This document shows positions 1 through 5,996 of a DNA stretch of 26,918 nucleotides, one piece after another. The notes below the pieces were generated by a model, which saw only the letters and a list, made by a program, of their open reading frames with translations, had not been told where the DNA came from and did no database searches. The stretch is from assembly GCA_003527165.1 (NCBI GenBank), contig DPSI01000179.1:1-26918 (forward strand), given 5' to 3'. The translations under genes and the position numbers were made by a program. Origin of the DNA: Pseudomonas sp. (GTDB taxonomy: Bacteria; Pseudomonadota; Gammaproteobacteria; Pseudomonadales; Pseudomonadaceae). Numbering within the stretch: the first letter of the stretch is position 1; the number at the start of each line of letters is the position of its first letter.

Positions 1-233
1 GCTCCAGCCGCCGCTGGGAGGCCTACGAGCGGCTGCTGTTGGACATCATCGAAGGCGACTCGACCCTCTTCATGCGCCGCGACGAAGTGGAAGCCGCCTG
101 GAACTGGGTCGATCCGATCCTGCGCGGCTGGCAAAGCCACTACCGCAAACCGAGGCCCTATCCGGCCGGCACAGATGGTCCCGACCAAGCGCATCAGTTG
201 ATCGAGCATCAGGGCCGCCATTGGTGGCGCTGA
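1..233 (+). CDS. zwf: Glucose-6-phosphate 1-dehydrogenase, C-terminal end (partial)
   Basis: This is the last ~77 codons of a gene that begins upstream of the window; the first whole codon is at position 3 and the stop TGA is 231-233. Glucose-6-phosphate dehydrogenase oxidises glucose 6-phosphate to 6-phosphogluconolactone with reduction of NADP+ in the cytosol, feeding the pentose phosphate and Entner-Doudoroff routes. What is visible is the conserved C-terminal tail: YERLLLDIIEGDSTLF, then RRDEVEAAWNWVDPI, then PYPAGTDGP and a final GRHWWR. This order is characteristic of bacterial Zwf proteins. The catalytic and NADP-binding parts are outside the window. No pgl or eda gene follows, unlike the usual Pseudomonas zwf-pgl-eda operon, so this may be a second zwf copy or a differently arranged locus (inference). 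Confidence 0.88.
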   Translation, partial: SSRRWEAYERLLLDIIEGDSTLFMRRDEVEAAWNWVDPILRGWQSHYRKPRPYPAGTDGPDQAHQLIEHQGRHWWR

Positions 234-363
234 GGCGCTGCCCGAGCACAATGCCGGTCACGCCTGGAACGGCTCCAGCACGCGAGACAGAGCGGCTTGC
301 TGGCATCTTTGGATAACTAATGCAGCAGCCGCTCGACAACTACCGGGGCAACTTGGCCGAGCC

Positions 364-393
364 ATGAAATTCAACTCGCCATAAAAATTTCAT
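364..393. repeat. AT-rich perfect inverted repeat
   Basis: ATGAAATT at 364-371 is mirrored by AATTTCAT at 386-393, with a 14-base spacer. It lies ~130 bases downstream of the zwf stop and ~500 bases upstream of ectA. It could be a protein-binding site or part of a weak transcript-end structure. No poly-T tract follows, so I do not call it a terminator. Confidence 0.4.
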
Positions 394-433
394 TGAACGC
401 GACGAAGTCGCCAATCTTTCCGGAAGATGCCGG

Positions 434-454
434 AGATATCAGCTCTCGATATCT
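434..454. repeat. Perfect inverted repeat AGATATC-N7-GATATCT
   Basis: AGATATC at 434-440 and GATATCT at 448-454 are exact reverse complements separated by seven bases (AGCTCTC). The site is ~370 bases upstream of the likely ect promoter. A 21-base dyad of this shape could be an operator or a small hairpin; no function can be read from it. Confidence 0.35.
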
Positions 455-822
455 TCGTCTGACTCCGGTAATTAAGCCGTCAGATTTGCCGCATTTCGCG
501 ACGCAACTTCGGTTACTTCAGCCACAGGTTGCGCCGCTACCAACTGGCGGCACTGACGGCGGCGCCTCGCTCCGCCCCAACCCTCTATTTTGCTGGCTTT
601 GACCAAGATTTCCGGCACGTCCCTGCCATGTTCATGAAGCAGCCGAGCGGCAGCCAAAAGACCTGATAATTCCTCCCGCTAACCCGCAGAAAATATCCGC
701 CCCGATATGTAGCCGAACTCAGCACGCATCGCGTGATTTCATCAGAAAGTTCAAGACGCTCGATAAGCGGCGAACTTAGGCGATATGACCGGTGATCCCA
801 AGGCGATGACGGACACCTCGGG

Positions 823-852
823 TTGAGATTAATTTTTCGATGTGTTTATTCT
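823..852 (+). promoter_or_regulatory. Probable sigma-70 type promoter of the ect operon
   Basis: TTGAGA at 823-828 and TATTCT at 847-852 resemble -35 and -10 hexamers with an 18-base AT-rich spacer. A start site would fall near 859, leaving a ~30-base leader before the TTG start of ectA. Osmotically induced ect promoters in P. stutzeri are reported to be sigma-70-like with imperfect elements and a longer than optimal spacer (from memory). The match here is by eye only. No other candidate of similar quality was seen between zwf and ectA. Confidence 0.5.
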
Positions 853-890
853 AATAAAGGATTTCAATCAACAACCCCAAAGGATTTGTT

Positions 891-1421
891 TTGAGTGTTC
901 CTACCGTAACGCTCCGTCGCCCAACCGACGGCGACGGTTCTGCCCTCCATGACCTGGTAGCCCGCTGCCAGCCTCTGGATACCAACTCGGTGTACTGCAA
1001 CCTTCTGCAGTGTTCCGACTTCGCTGACACCTCCATCGCGGCCGAAGATGCAAACGGCCTACTGGTGGGTTTCATTTCCGGTTACCGCCCACCCGCCCGT
1101 CCCGACACGCTGTTCGTCTGGCAAGTCGCGGTAGACGCTTCGATGCGCGGCCAGGGTCTGGCGCTGCGCATGCTGATGGCCCTGGTCACTCGGGTCGCCA
1201 GAGAGCAAGGCGTCCGTCACCTCGAGACGACCATCTCGCCAGACAACGGTGCCTCGCAGGCGCTGTTCAAGAAAGCCTTCGCTCAGCTGGAGACCGAGTA
1301 CAGCACCCGCACGCTGTTCTCCCGGGCCAAGCACTTCGCCGGCCAGCACGAAGACGAAGAGCTTTATCGAGCGGGCCCGTTCAACGCCACCGACTCCAGA
1401 AAAAGAATTAGAGGAAATCCC
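891..1421 (+). CDS. ectA: L-2,4-diaminobutyrate N-acetyltransferase (EctA), no stop codon before ectB
   Basis: EctA acetylates L-2,4-diaminobutyrate with acetyl-CoA, giving N-gamma-acetyl-diaminobutyrate, the second step of ectoine synthesis. The GNAT fold is evident: TVTLRRPTDGD near the start, FVWQVAVD, then the acetyl-CoA loop RGQGLALRML, and the EctA-specific ETTISPDNGASQALF and GPF near the end. The start is TTG at 891, preceded by AAAGGA at 879-884. The upstream in-frame codons carry no ATG, GTG or TTG back to the TAA at 855-857. After the GPF motif the frame meets no stop: it continues through 1421 directly into ectB, giving one open frame of 601 codons. A TAG at 1409-1411 lies in the -1 frame just after a run of five A (1400-1404). 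One extra A would give a normal stand-alone EctA of ~173 residues. The choice between true fusion, strain-specific indel and sequencing error is open. The end given here is the last codon before EctB. Confidence 0.9.
1400..1411 (+). other. A5 run followed by out-of-frame TAG at the ectA-ectB junction
   Basis: In the ectA frame the codons are AGA AAA AGA ATT AGA, and no stop appears. Moving to the -1 frame at the A run gives AAA AAG AAT TAG. A single added A, or a -1 slip of the ribosome, would therefore end EctA here, just ahead of the ectB ribosome binding site. A five-A run is a usual place for an indel, biological or technical. The classical slippery heptamer A-AAA-AAG would need six A residues, so programmed slippage is only weakly supported. 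Confidence 0.7.
1410..1415 (+). promoter_or_regulatory. Ribosome binding site of ectB
   Basis: AGAGGA lies six bases upstream of the ATG at 1422. It shows that EctB can be initiated separately even though the ectA frame runs into it, so a free EctB is expected whether or not a fusion polypeptide is also made. Confidence 0.7.
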
Positions 1422-2696
1422 ATGCAAACCTTTGAACTGCACGAATCCGGTGTTCGCAGCTACTGCCGCTCCTTCCCGGTGGTCTTCAAGCAAGCCCGCG
1501 GCGCCGAGCTGATCACCCGCGAAGGCAAGCACTACATCGACTTCCTCGCCGGCGCCGGCACGCTCAACTACGGCCACAACCATCCCGTGCTGAAGCAGGC
1601 GCTGCTCGACTACATCAGTGCCGATGGCATCACCCATGGCCTGGACATGTACTCCGACGCGAAGGAGCGCTTCCTGTCGACCTTCGACCGCTTGATCCTC
1701 AAGCCGCGCGGGATGGACTACGTCATGCAGTTCACCGGCCCGACCGGTACCAACGCGGTAGAAGCCGCGCTGAAGCTGGCGCGCAAGGTGACTGGCCGCA
1801 ACAACATCATCAGCTTCACCAACGGCTTCCACGGCTGCAGCATCGGTGCCCTGGCGGCGACCGGTAACAAACATCACCGTGGCGCCGCCGGCGTACCGCT
1901 GACCGACGTCAGCCGCATGCCGTACGCCAATTACTTCGGCGACAAGGTCAACACCATCGGCATGATGGACAAGCTGCTGGCCGACCCGTCCAGCGGCATC
2001 GACAAGCCCGCCGCGGTCATCGTCGAGGTGGTCCAGGGCGAAGGCGGCCTCAATGCTGCGTCCGCCGACTGGATCCGCAAGCTGGAAAAACTCTGCCGCA
2101 AGCACGAGATGCTGCTGATCATCGATGACATCCAGGCCGGCTGCGGCCGTACCGGCAGCTTCTTCAGCTTCGAGGAGATGGGCATCAAGCCGGACATGAT
2201 CACCCTGTCCAAGTCCCTCTCGGGCTTCGGCCTGCCGTTCGCCATGGTGCTGCTGCGCAAGGAGCTGGACCAGTGGAAGCCAGGTGAGCACAACGGCACC
2301 TTCCGCGGCAACAACCACGCCTTCGTCACCGCCGCCGCGGCCATCGAGCACTTCTGGAGCGACGACCAGTTCGCCAAGAGCGTTCAGGCCAAGGGCAAGC
2401 GCATCGCCGACGGCATGCACAAGATCGTCCGCCGCTATGGTCCCGATTCGCTGTTCGTCAAAGGCCGCGGAATGATGATCGGCATCAGCTGCCCGGATGG
2501 CGACACCGCCGCCGCCGTCTGCCGTCATGCCTTCGAAAACGGTCTGGTGATCGAAACCAGCGGCGCCCACAGCGAAGTGGTCAAGTGTCTCTGCCCGCTG
2601 ATCATCAGCGAAGAACAGATCGACAAGGCCATGAGCATCCTGGACAAGGCCTTTGCCGCCGTGATGTCCGAACAGCCCCGCGAGCAGGCTGTGTGA
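1422..2696 (+). CDS. ectB: L-2,4-diaminobutyrate:2-oxoglutarate aminotransferase (EctB)
   Basis: EctB makes L-2,4-diaminobutyrate from aspartate 4-semialdehyde using glutamate as amino donor, with pyridoxal phosphate (PLP) as cofactor; it is the first committed ectoine step. The protein starting at ATG 1422 is 424 residues, normal for EctB. Class-III aminotransferase landmarks are present: FTGPTGTNAVEAALKLAR, FHGCSIGALAATGN, the cofactor-ring aspartate region IIDDIQAGCGRTG, and the PLP lysine in LSKSLSGFGLPFA (about residue 264). The N-terminus MQTFELHESGVRSYCRSFP is typical of EctB. It is in frame with ectA without an intervening stop, but has its own ribosome binding site. The stop TGA (2694-2696) lies within the first bases of a MITE-like repeat that separates it from ectC, so the last residues may have been changed by that insertion (inference). 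Confidence 0.95.
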   Translation: MQTFELHESGVRSYCRSFPVVFKQARGAELITREGKHYIDFLAGAGTLNYGHNHPVLKQALLDYISADGITHGLDMYSDAKERFLSTFDRLILKPRGMDYVMQFTGPTGTNAVEAALKLARKVTGRNNIISFTNGFHGCSIGALAATGNKHHRGAAGVPLTDVSRMPYANYFGDKVNTIGMMDKLLADPSSGIDKPAAVIVEVVQGEGGLNAASADWIRKLEKLCRKHEMLLIIDDIQAGCGRTGSFFSFEEMGIKPDMITLSKSLSGFGLPFAMVLLRKELDQWKPGEHNGTFRGNNHAFVTAAAAIEHFWSDDQFAKSVQAKGKRIADGMHKIVRRYGPDSLFVKGRGMMIGISCPDGDTAAAVCRHAFENGLVIETSGAHSEVVKCLCPLIISEEQIDKAMSILDKAFAAVMSEQPREQAV

Positions 2697-2832
2697 GAAC
2701 GTAGCGAGCGAAGGTTAAGCAAGGCAAAAACAGGCGAGGAAGCGGAGTTTACTGCTGTAAACGAGCATTCCGACTGGGCTCGCATCCGAGCCTGTTTTTA
2801 ACGCCGCATAACCGAGCGCAGTAGTTTTCGCA
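2692..2832. repeat. MITE-like palindromic element between ectB and ectC
   Basis: The ends form a long imperfect inverted repeat: left arm 2692-2735 and right arm 2790-2832, both ending inward in the exact complement AAAAACAGGC / GCCTGTTTTT. Inside are two perfect small hairpins, GTTTAC-TGCT-GTAAAC (2747-2762) and GGCTCG-CATC-CGAGCC (2777-2792). There is no reading frame for a transposase. About 140 bases with terminal inverted repeats, no coding capacity and strong folding fits a non-autonomous palindromic element. It sits inside an operon where genes are usually closely spaced. I have the impression that this sequence type recurs in Pseudomonas genomes, but cannot check it here. Confidence 0.6.
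2777..2799 (+). terminator. Terminator-like hairpin inside the ectB-ectC repeat
   Basis: GGCTCG (2777-2782), loop CATC, CGAGCC (2787-2792) is followed by TG and five T residues (2795-2799). The stem is GC-rich but only six base pairs, so at most partial termination is expected. If it works it would reduce ectC, ectD and ask transcription relative to ectAB. The right arm of the surrounding repeat would compete for pairing. Confidence 0.35.
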
Positions 2833-2863
2833 CCGCCTGCAACAGCTTCTGGAGGAATTGAAA

Positions 2864-3262
2864 ATGATCGTACGTACCCTGGCTGACTGCGAGCAGTCCA
2901 ACCGCAAGATTGTCACCGAGACCTGGGACAGCACCCGCCTGCTGCTCAAGGACGACAACATGGGCTTCTCGTTCCATATCACCACCATCTACGCCAACAC
3001 CGAGACGCACATCCATTACCAGAATCATCTGGAATCGGTGTACTGCATCAGCGGCAACGGCGAGATCGAAACCATTGCCGACGGCAAGATCTACAAGATC
3101 GAGCCCGGCACGCTGTACATCCTCGACAAGCATGACGAGCACCTGCTGCGCGGTGGCTCCGAGGAGATGAAGATGGCCTGCGTCTTCAACCCGCCGCTCA
3201 ACGGCAAGGAAGTGCATGACGAAAGCGGGGTCTACCCGCTGGAAGCTGAAACCGTCGCCTGA
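2864..3262 (+). CDS. ectC: L-ectoine synthase (EctC)
   Basis: EctC closes the ring of N-gamma-acetyl-diaminobutyrate by loss of water, producing ectoine. The protein is 132 residues, normal for this cupin-type family. The three residues that hold the catalytic iron in characterised EctC proteins (Glu57, Tyr85, His93) are all at those positions: [15 protein letters not shown] and KHDEHLL. The cupin turn [11 protein letters not shown] is also present. The start is ATG 2864 with GGAGGA at 2851-2856; a TTG two codons upstream (2858) overlaps the binding site and is less likely. It follows ectB after a 167-base gap filled mostly by a palindromic repeat. Confidence 0.96.
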   Translation: MIVRTLADCEQSNRKIVTETWDSTRLLLKDDNMGFSFHITTIYANTETHIHYQNHLESVYCISGNGEIETIADGKIYKIEPGTLYILDKHDEHLLRGGSEEMKMACVFNPPLNGKEVHDESGVYPLEAETVA

Positions 3263-3283
3263 ACATGAGCGAGGGAATCGTCG

Positions 3284-3300
3284 GGCGGGTGGAACCCGCC
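3284..3300. repeat. Perfect hairpin just after ectC
   Basis: GGCGGGT (3284-3290), loop GGA, ACCCGCC (3294-3300) is a seven-base-pair GC stem 21 bases after the ectC stop. No T tract follows, so it is not a classical intrinsic terminator. It may protect the 3' end of a processed ectABC transcript or be part of the repeat cluster that follows. Confidence 0.5.
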
Positions 3301-3352
3301 TGAACGCCGCCAACGCCGGCATAGATATCGCCAATGCTCTTCACCCAACACG

Positions 3353-3428
3353 TTCGCGCCGAGGTCGGGCCTCCTACAAAAACAGCAGATGCATATCCGA
3401 TTTGTGAGAGGCGGGCCCCGCGGTGAAT
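3353..3428. repeat. Inverted pair of REP-like sequences (REPIN) between ectC and ectD
   Basis: 3353-3378, read on the minus strand, begins TGTAGGAGGCCCGACC and ends CGCGAA. 3403-3428, read on the plus strand, is TGTGAGAGGCGGGCCCCGCG followed by GTGAAT. Both resemble the Pseudomonas REP pattern TGTRGGAGCGGRCTTGTCCGCGAA and face each other across 24 bases. Such pairs are non-coding elements mobilised by REP-associated tyrosine transposases (RayT) in pseudomonads (known). They can form cruciform or hairpin structures and affect transcript stability. Confidence 0.6.
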
Positions 3429-3492
3429 GTTGGCCACGGGTTGGCCAGAATTGCAGAGAACATTGTCAGAGCAACCGAAAGGAGAATGCGAA

Positions 3493-4410
3493 GTGAATCC
3501 CGTGCAAGCCGACCTTTACCCTTCGCGCCAGCACGACGAACCCAGCTGGCAGGAGCGTCTGGATCCGGTTGTCTACCGCAGCGACCTGACCAATGCCCCG
3601 ATCGCCGCCGAGCTGATCGAACGCTTTGAGCGTGACGGCTACCTGGTTATCCCCAATCTGTTCAGCGCCGAGGAAGTCGCGGTGTTCCGCGAAGAGCTCG
3701 AGCGCATGCGCCAGGACCCGGCAGTGGCGGAGTCCGGCAAAACCATCAAGGAACCCGACAGCGGCGCGATCCGCTCGGTGTTCGCCATCCACGCCGATAA
3801 TCCGCTGTTCGCCCGTGTCGCCTGTGACGAGCGCATTGCCGCCATCGCGAGCTTCATCCTCGGCGGCGACATCTATGTGCATCAGTCGCGGATGAACTTC
3901 AAACCCGGCTTCACCGGCAAGGAGTTCTACTGGCACTCGGATTTCGAGACCTGGCACGTCGAAGATGGCTTGCCGCGCATGCGCACTCTGAGCTGTTCAA
4001 TCCTGCTCACCGACAACGAGCCCCACAACGGCCCGCTGATGCTGGTCCCCGGCTCGCACAAGCACTACATCCGCTGCGTCGGCGCAACGCCGGAGAACCA
4101 CTACGAGAAGTCTCTGCGCAAGCAGGAGTTCGGCGTGCCGGATCACGATAGCCTGACCCGCTTGGCAGACCGGTATGGCATCGACACCGCCACCGGCCCG
4201 GCGGGCAGCGTGGTGTTCTTCGACTGCAACACCATGCACGGCTCCAACAGCAACATCACACCCAGCGCGCGCAGCAATCTGTTCTATGTCTACAACCACG
4301 TAGATAATGCCGCGCAGGCGCCGTTCTGCGGCCTCTCGCCTCGCCCGGCCTTCGTCGCCGAGCGCGAGAATTTCGAGCCGCTGCAGATCCAGCCACAAAA
4401 GTATCTCTGA
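3493..4410 (+). CDS. ectD: Ectoine 5-hydroxylase (EctD)
   Basis: EctD hydroxylates ectoine to (4S,5S)-5-hydroxyectoine using O2, 2-oxoglutarate and Fe(II). The family signature WHSDFETWHVEDGLP is present and supplies two iron ligands (about His148 and Asp150); the third is the histidine in TMHGSNSN (about His249). NFKPGFTGKEFYW before it and RSNLFYVYNHVDNA near the end are also typical. I chose GTG 3493, eight bases after AAAGGAG (3478-3484), giving 305 residues. A second GTG at 3502 would give 302 residues, beginning with the QADLYPSR sequence I associate with the P. stutzeri protein. The open frame extends upstream to an ATG at 3427, but that part overlaps the REP pair. Hydroxyectoine production is therefore expected. 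Confidence 0.95.
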   Translation: MNPVQADLYPSRQHDEPSWQERLDPVVYRSDLTNAPIAAELIERFERDGYLVIPNLFSAEEVAVFREELERMRQDPAVAESGKTIKEPDSGAIRSVFAIHADNPLFARVACDERIAAIASFILGGDIYVHQSRMNFKPGFTGKEFYWHSDFETWHVEDGLPRMRTLSCSILLTDNEPHNGPLMLVPGSHKHYIRCVGATPENHYEKSLRKQEFGVPDHDSLTRLADRYGIDTATGPAGSVVFFDCNTMHGSNSNITPSARSNLFYVYNHVDNAAQAPFCGLSPRPAFVAERENFEPLQIQPQKYL

Positions 4411-4423
4411 CTTATGTTTATCG

Positions 4424-4439
4424 GGCCCAGATTTGGGCC
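4424..4439 (+). repeat. Small hairpin between ectD and the aspartokinase gene
   Basis: GGCCCA (4424-4429), loop GATT, TGGGCC (4434-4439), followed by a weak T-rich stretch TGATCTTTGTT. It could act as a leaky terminator in the 98-base ectD-ask gap, but the T tract is interrupted. Confidence 0.3.
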
Positions 4440-4508
4440 TGATCTTTGTTGGCCTGCTGAAAGGCGGCCCAGGGATGAAATTCACCCCCAAGACGGGACG
4501 TTGAATCG

Positions 4509-5939
4509 ATGCATACCGTAGAAAAAATCGGCGGCACATCCATGAGCCGCTTCGATGAAGTACTCAACAACATTTTCATTGGCCAGCGCGAAGGCGACGC
4601 CCTTTATCAGCGCGTCTTCGTCGTGTCGGCTTACAGCGGCATGACCAATCTGCTGCTGGAACACAAGAAGACCGGCGAGCCCGGTGTCTATCAGCGCTTC
4701 GCCGATGCCCGCAGTGAAGGCGCCTGGCTCGAAGCGCTGGAAACCGTCCGTGAACGCATGCTCGGCAAGAACGTCGAACTGTACGCCAGCGAGTTCGAGC
4801 AGCGTGCGGCCAACCAGTTCGTCAATTCGCGCATCGACGATGCGCGCGAATGTATGAGCAGCCTGCAGCGCCTTTGCGCCTATGGCCACTTCCAGCTCGA
4901 CGAACATCTGATGAAGGTCCGCGAAATGCTCGCCTCCCTGGGCGAAGCGCACAGCGCGTTCAATTCCGTGCTGGCGCTCAAGCATCGCGGCGTCAATGCG
5001 CGCATGGTCGACGAAACCGGCTGGCACCGCGACACACCGCTGCCCTTCGAGGAAATGGTCCGTCACAGCTTCGCCGAAGTCGACCTGAGCTGCGAGCTGG
5101 TGGTCGCCACCGGTTACACGCACTGCAGCGAAGGCCTGATGAACACCTTCGATCGTGGTTACAGCGAAATCACGTTCGCCCAGATCGCGGCTGCCACCGG
5201 GGCGCGCGAGGCGATCATTCACAAGGAATTCCATCTTTCCAGTGCCGATCCGAACCTGGTAGGCGCCGACAAGGTGGTGACCATCGGCCGTACCAACTAC
5301 GACGTCGCCGATCAGCTGTCGAACCTGGGCATGGAAGCGATCCATCCGCGTGCGGCCAAGACCTTGCGACGTGCCGGCATCGAACTGCGCATCAAGAACG
5401 CCTTCGAGCCCGAGCACGCCGGCACCCTTATCAGCCAGGACTATAAAAGCGAAAAGCCCTGTGTCGAGATCATCGCCGGGCGCAAGGACGTCTTCGGCAT
5501 CGAGGTGTTCGACCAGGACATGCTCGGCGATGTCGCCTATGACATCGAGATCAGCAAGCTGCTCAAGCAGCTGCGCCTCTATGTGGTCAACAAGGACTCC
5601 GACGCCAACAGCATCACCTATTACGCCTCGGGCTCGCGCAAGTTGATCAACCGCGCCGCGCGGCTGATCGAGGAGAAATACCCGGCTGCGGAAGTCACCG
5701 TGCACAACGTCGCCATCGTCTCGGCGATCGGCTCCGATCTCAAGGTCAAGGGCATCCTCGCCAAGACGGTGGCCGCACTGGCCGGCGCCGGCATCAGCAT
5801 CCAGGCGGTGCATCAGTCGATCCGTCAGGTCGAAATGCAATGCGTGGTCAACGAGGAAGACTACGACGCTGCCGTCGCGGCCCTGCACCGAGCATTGATC
5901 GAGCCGGAAAACCATGGCGATGTGATCGCCGCGGCATAA
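4509..5939 (+). CDS. ask: Ectoine-cluster aspartate kinase (Ask_Ect)
   Basis: This aspartokinase phosphorylates L-aspartate with ATP, the entry step to aspartate semialdehyde, and so raises precursor supply for EctB. Its linkage to ectABCD marks it as the specialised ectoine-cluster paralogue, thought to be less subject to feedback by lysine and threonine. The N-terminal kinase motif is VEKIGGTSMSRF, followed by FVVSAYSGMTNLLLEHKK, and the mid-region ATGYTHCSEGLMNTFDRGYSE fits this subfamily. The C-terminal ~140 residues carry paired ACT-type folds (VTVHNVAIVSAIGSDLK; AGISIQAVHQSIRQVEMQC). At 476 residues the length is normal. The start ATG 4509 has only a weak binding site (GGGAC at 4495-4499), but MHTVEKIGGTSMSRF matches the usual start. 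It is the last gene of the operon and is followed by a strong hairpin. Confidence 0.93.
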   Translation: MHTVEKIGGTSMSRFDEVLNNIFIGQREGDALYQRVFVVSAYSGMTNLLLEHKKTGEPGVYQRFADARSEGAWLEALETVRERMLGKNVELYASEFEQRAANQFVNSRIDDARECMSSLQRLCAYGHFQLDEHLMKVREMLASLGEAHSAFNSVLALKHRGVNARMVDETGWHRDTPLPFEEMVRHSFAEVDLSCELVVATGYTHCSEGLMNTFDRGYSEITFAQIAAATGAREAIIHKEFHLSSADPNLVGADKVVTIGRTNYDVADQLSNLGMEAIHPRAAKTLRRAGIELRIKNAFEPEHAGTLISQDYKSEKPCVEIIAGRKDVFGIEVFDQDMLGDVAYDIEISKLLKQLRLYVVNKDSDANSITYYASGSRKLINRAARLIEEKYPAAEVTVHNVAIVSAIGSDLKVKGILAKTVAALAGAGISIQAVHQSIRQVEMQCVVNEEDYDAAVAALHRALIEPENHGDVIAAA

Positions 5940-5965
5940 GTCTCTCCGCTGCAGCGGTGACACCG

Positions 5966-5996
5966 AACCGCCGGACCCGGCTAGGTCCGGCGGTTT
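5966..5996 (+). terminator. Terminator hairpin after the ect operon, shared with the convergent gene
   Basis: AACCGCCGGACC (5966-5977), loop CGGCTA, GGTCCGGCGGTT (5984-5995) is a perfect 12-base-pair stem. It is 27 bases after the aspartokinase stop. Only a short T run follows on the plus strand. The loop contains the stop codon (TAG on the minus strand, 5983-5981) of the convergent ctaG-like gene, so one structure probably ends both transcripts. Confidence 0.75.

Larger units (their letters stand above)
234..890. other. Long gene-poor gap between zwf and ectA
   Basis: About 650 bases hold no convincing gene. The DNA from ~360 on is clearly more AT-rich than the flanking genes. It contains two perfect inverted repeats (364-393 and 434-454) and the likely ect promoter near its right end. 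On the minus strand two overlapping frames look somewhat protein-like: one open from about 853 down to a TAG at 585-587, and one around 657-472 reading LLAAARLLHEHGRDVPEI. Neither has a good start with a ribosome binding site. They may be decayed coding sequence or a repeated intergenic fragment, and I would not annotate either as a gene. Confidence 0.5.

Noticed and set aside
1400..1406. Programmed -1 frameshift signal at the ectA end
   Set aside because: Only five A residues, so the classical A-AAA-AAG heptamer is incomplete, and no clear downstream stimulatory structure was identified. Retained only as one option in the fusion finding.
1059..2570. 503-codon open frame antisense to ectA-ectB
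   Set aside because: Composition is the usual Ala/Val/Asp/Gly/Leu-rich shadow of a GC-rich coding strand; the opposite strand encodes clear EctA and EctB motifs.
3427..3492. Upstream extension of ectD to ATG 3427
   Set aside because: It covers part of the REP pair and precedes the good ribosome binding site at 3478-3484.
4482..5963. 493-codon open frame antisense to the aspartokinase gene
   Set aside because: Shadow frame; the plus strand carries all aspartokinase motifs.
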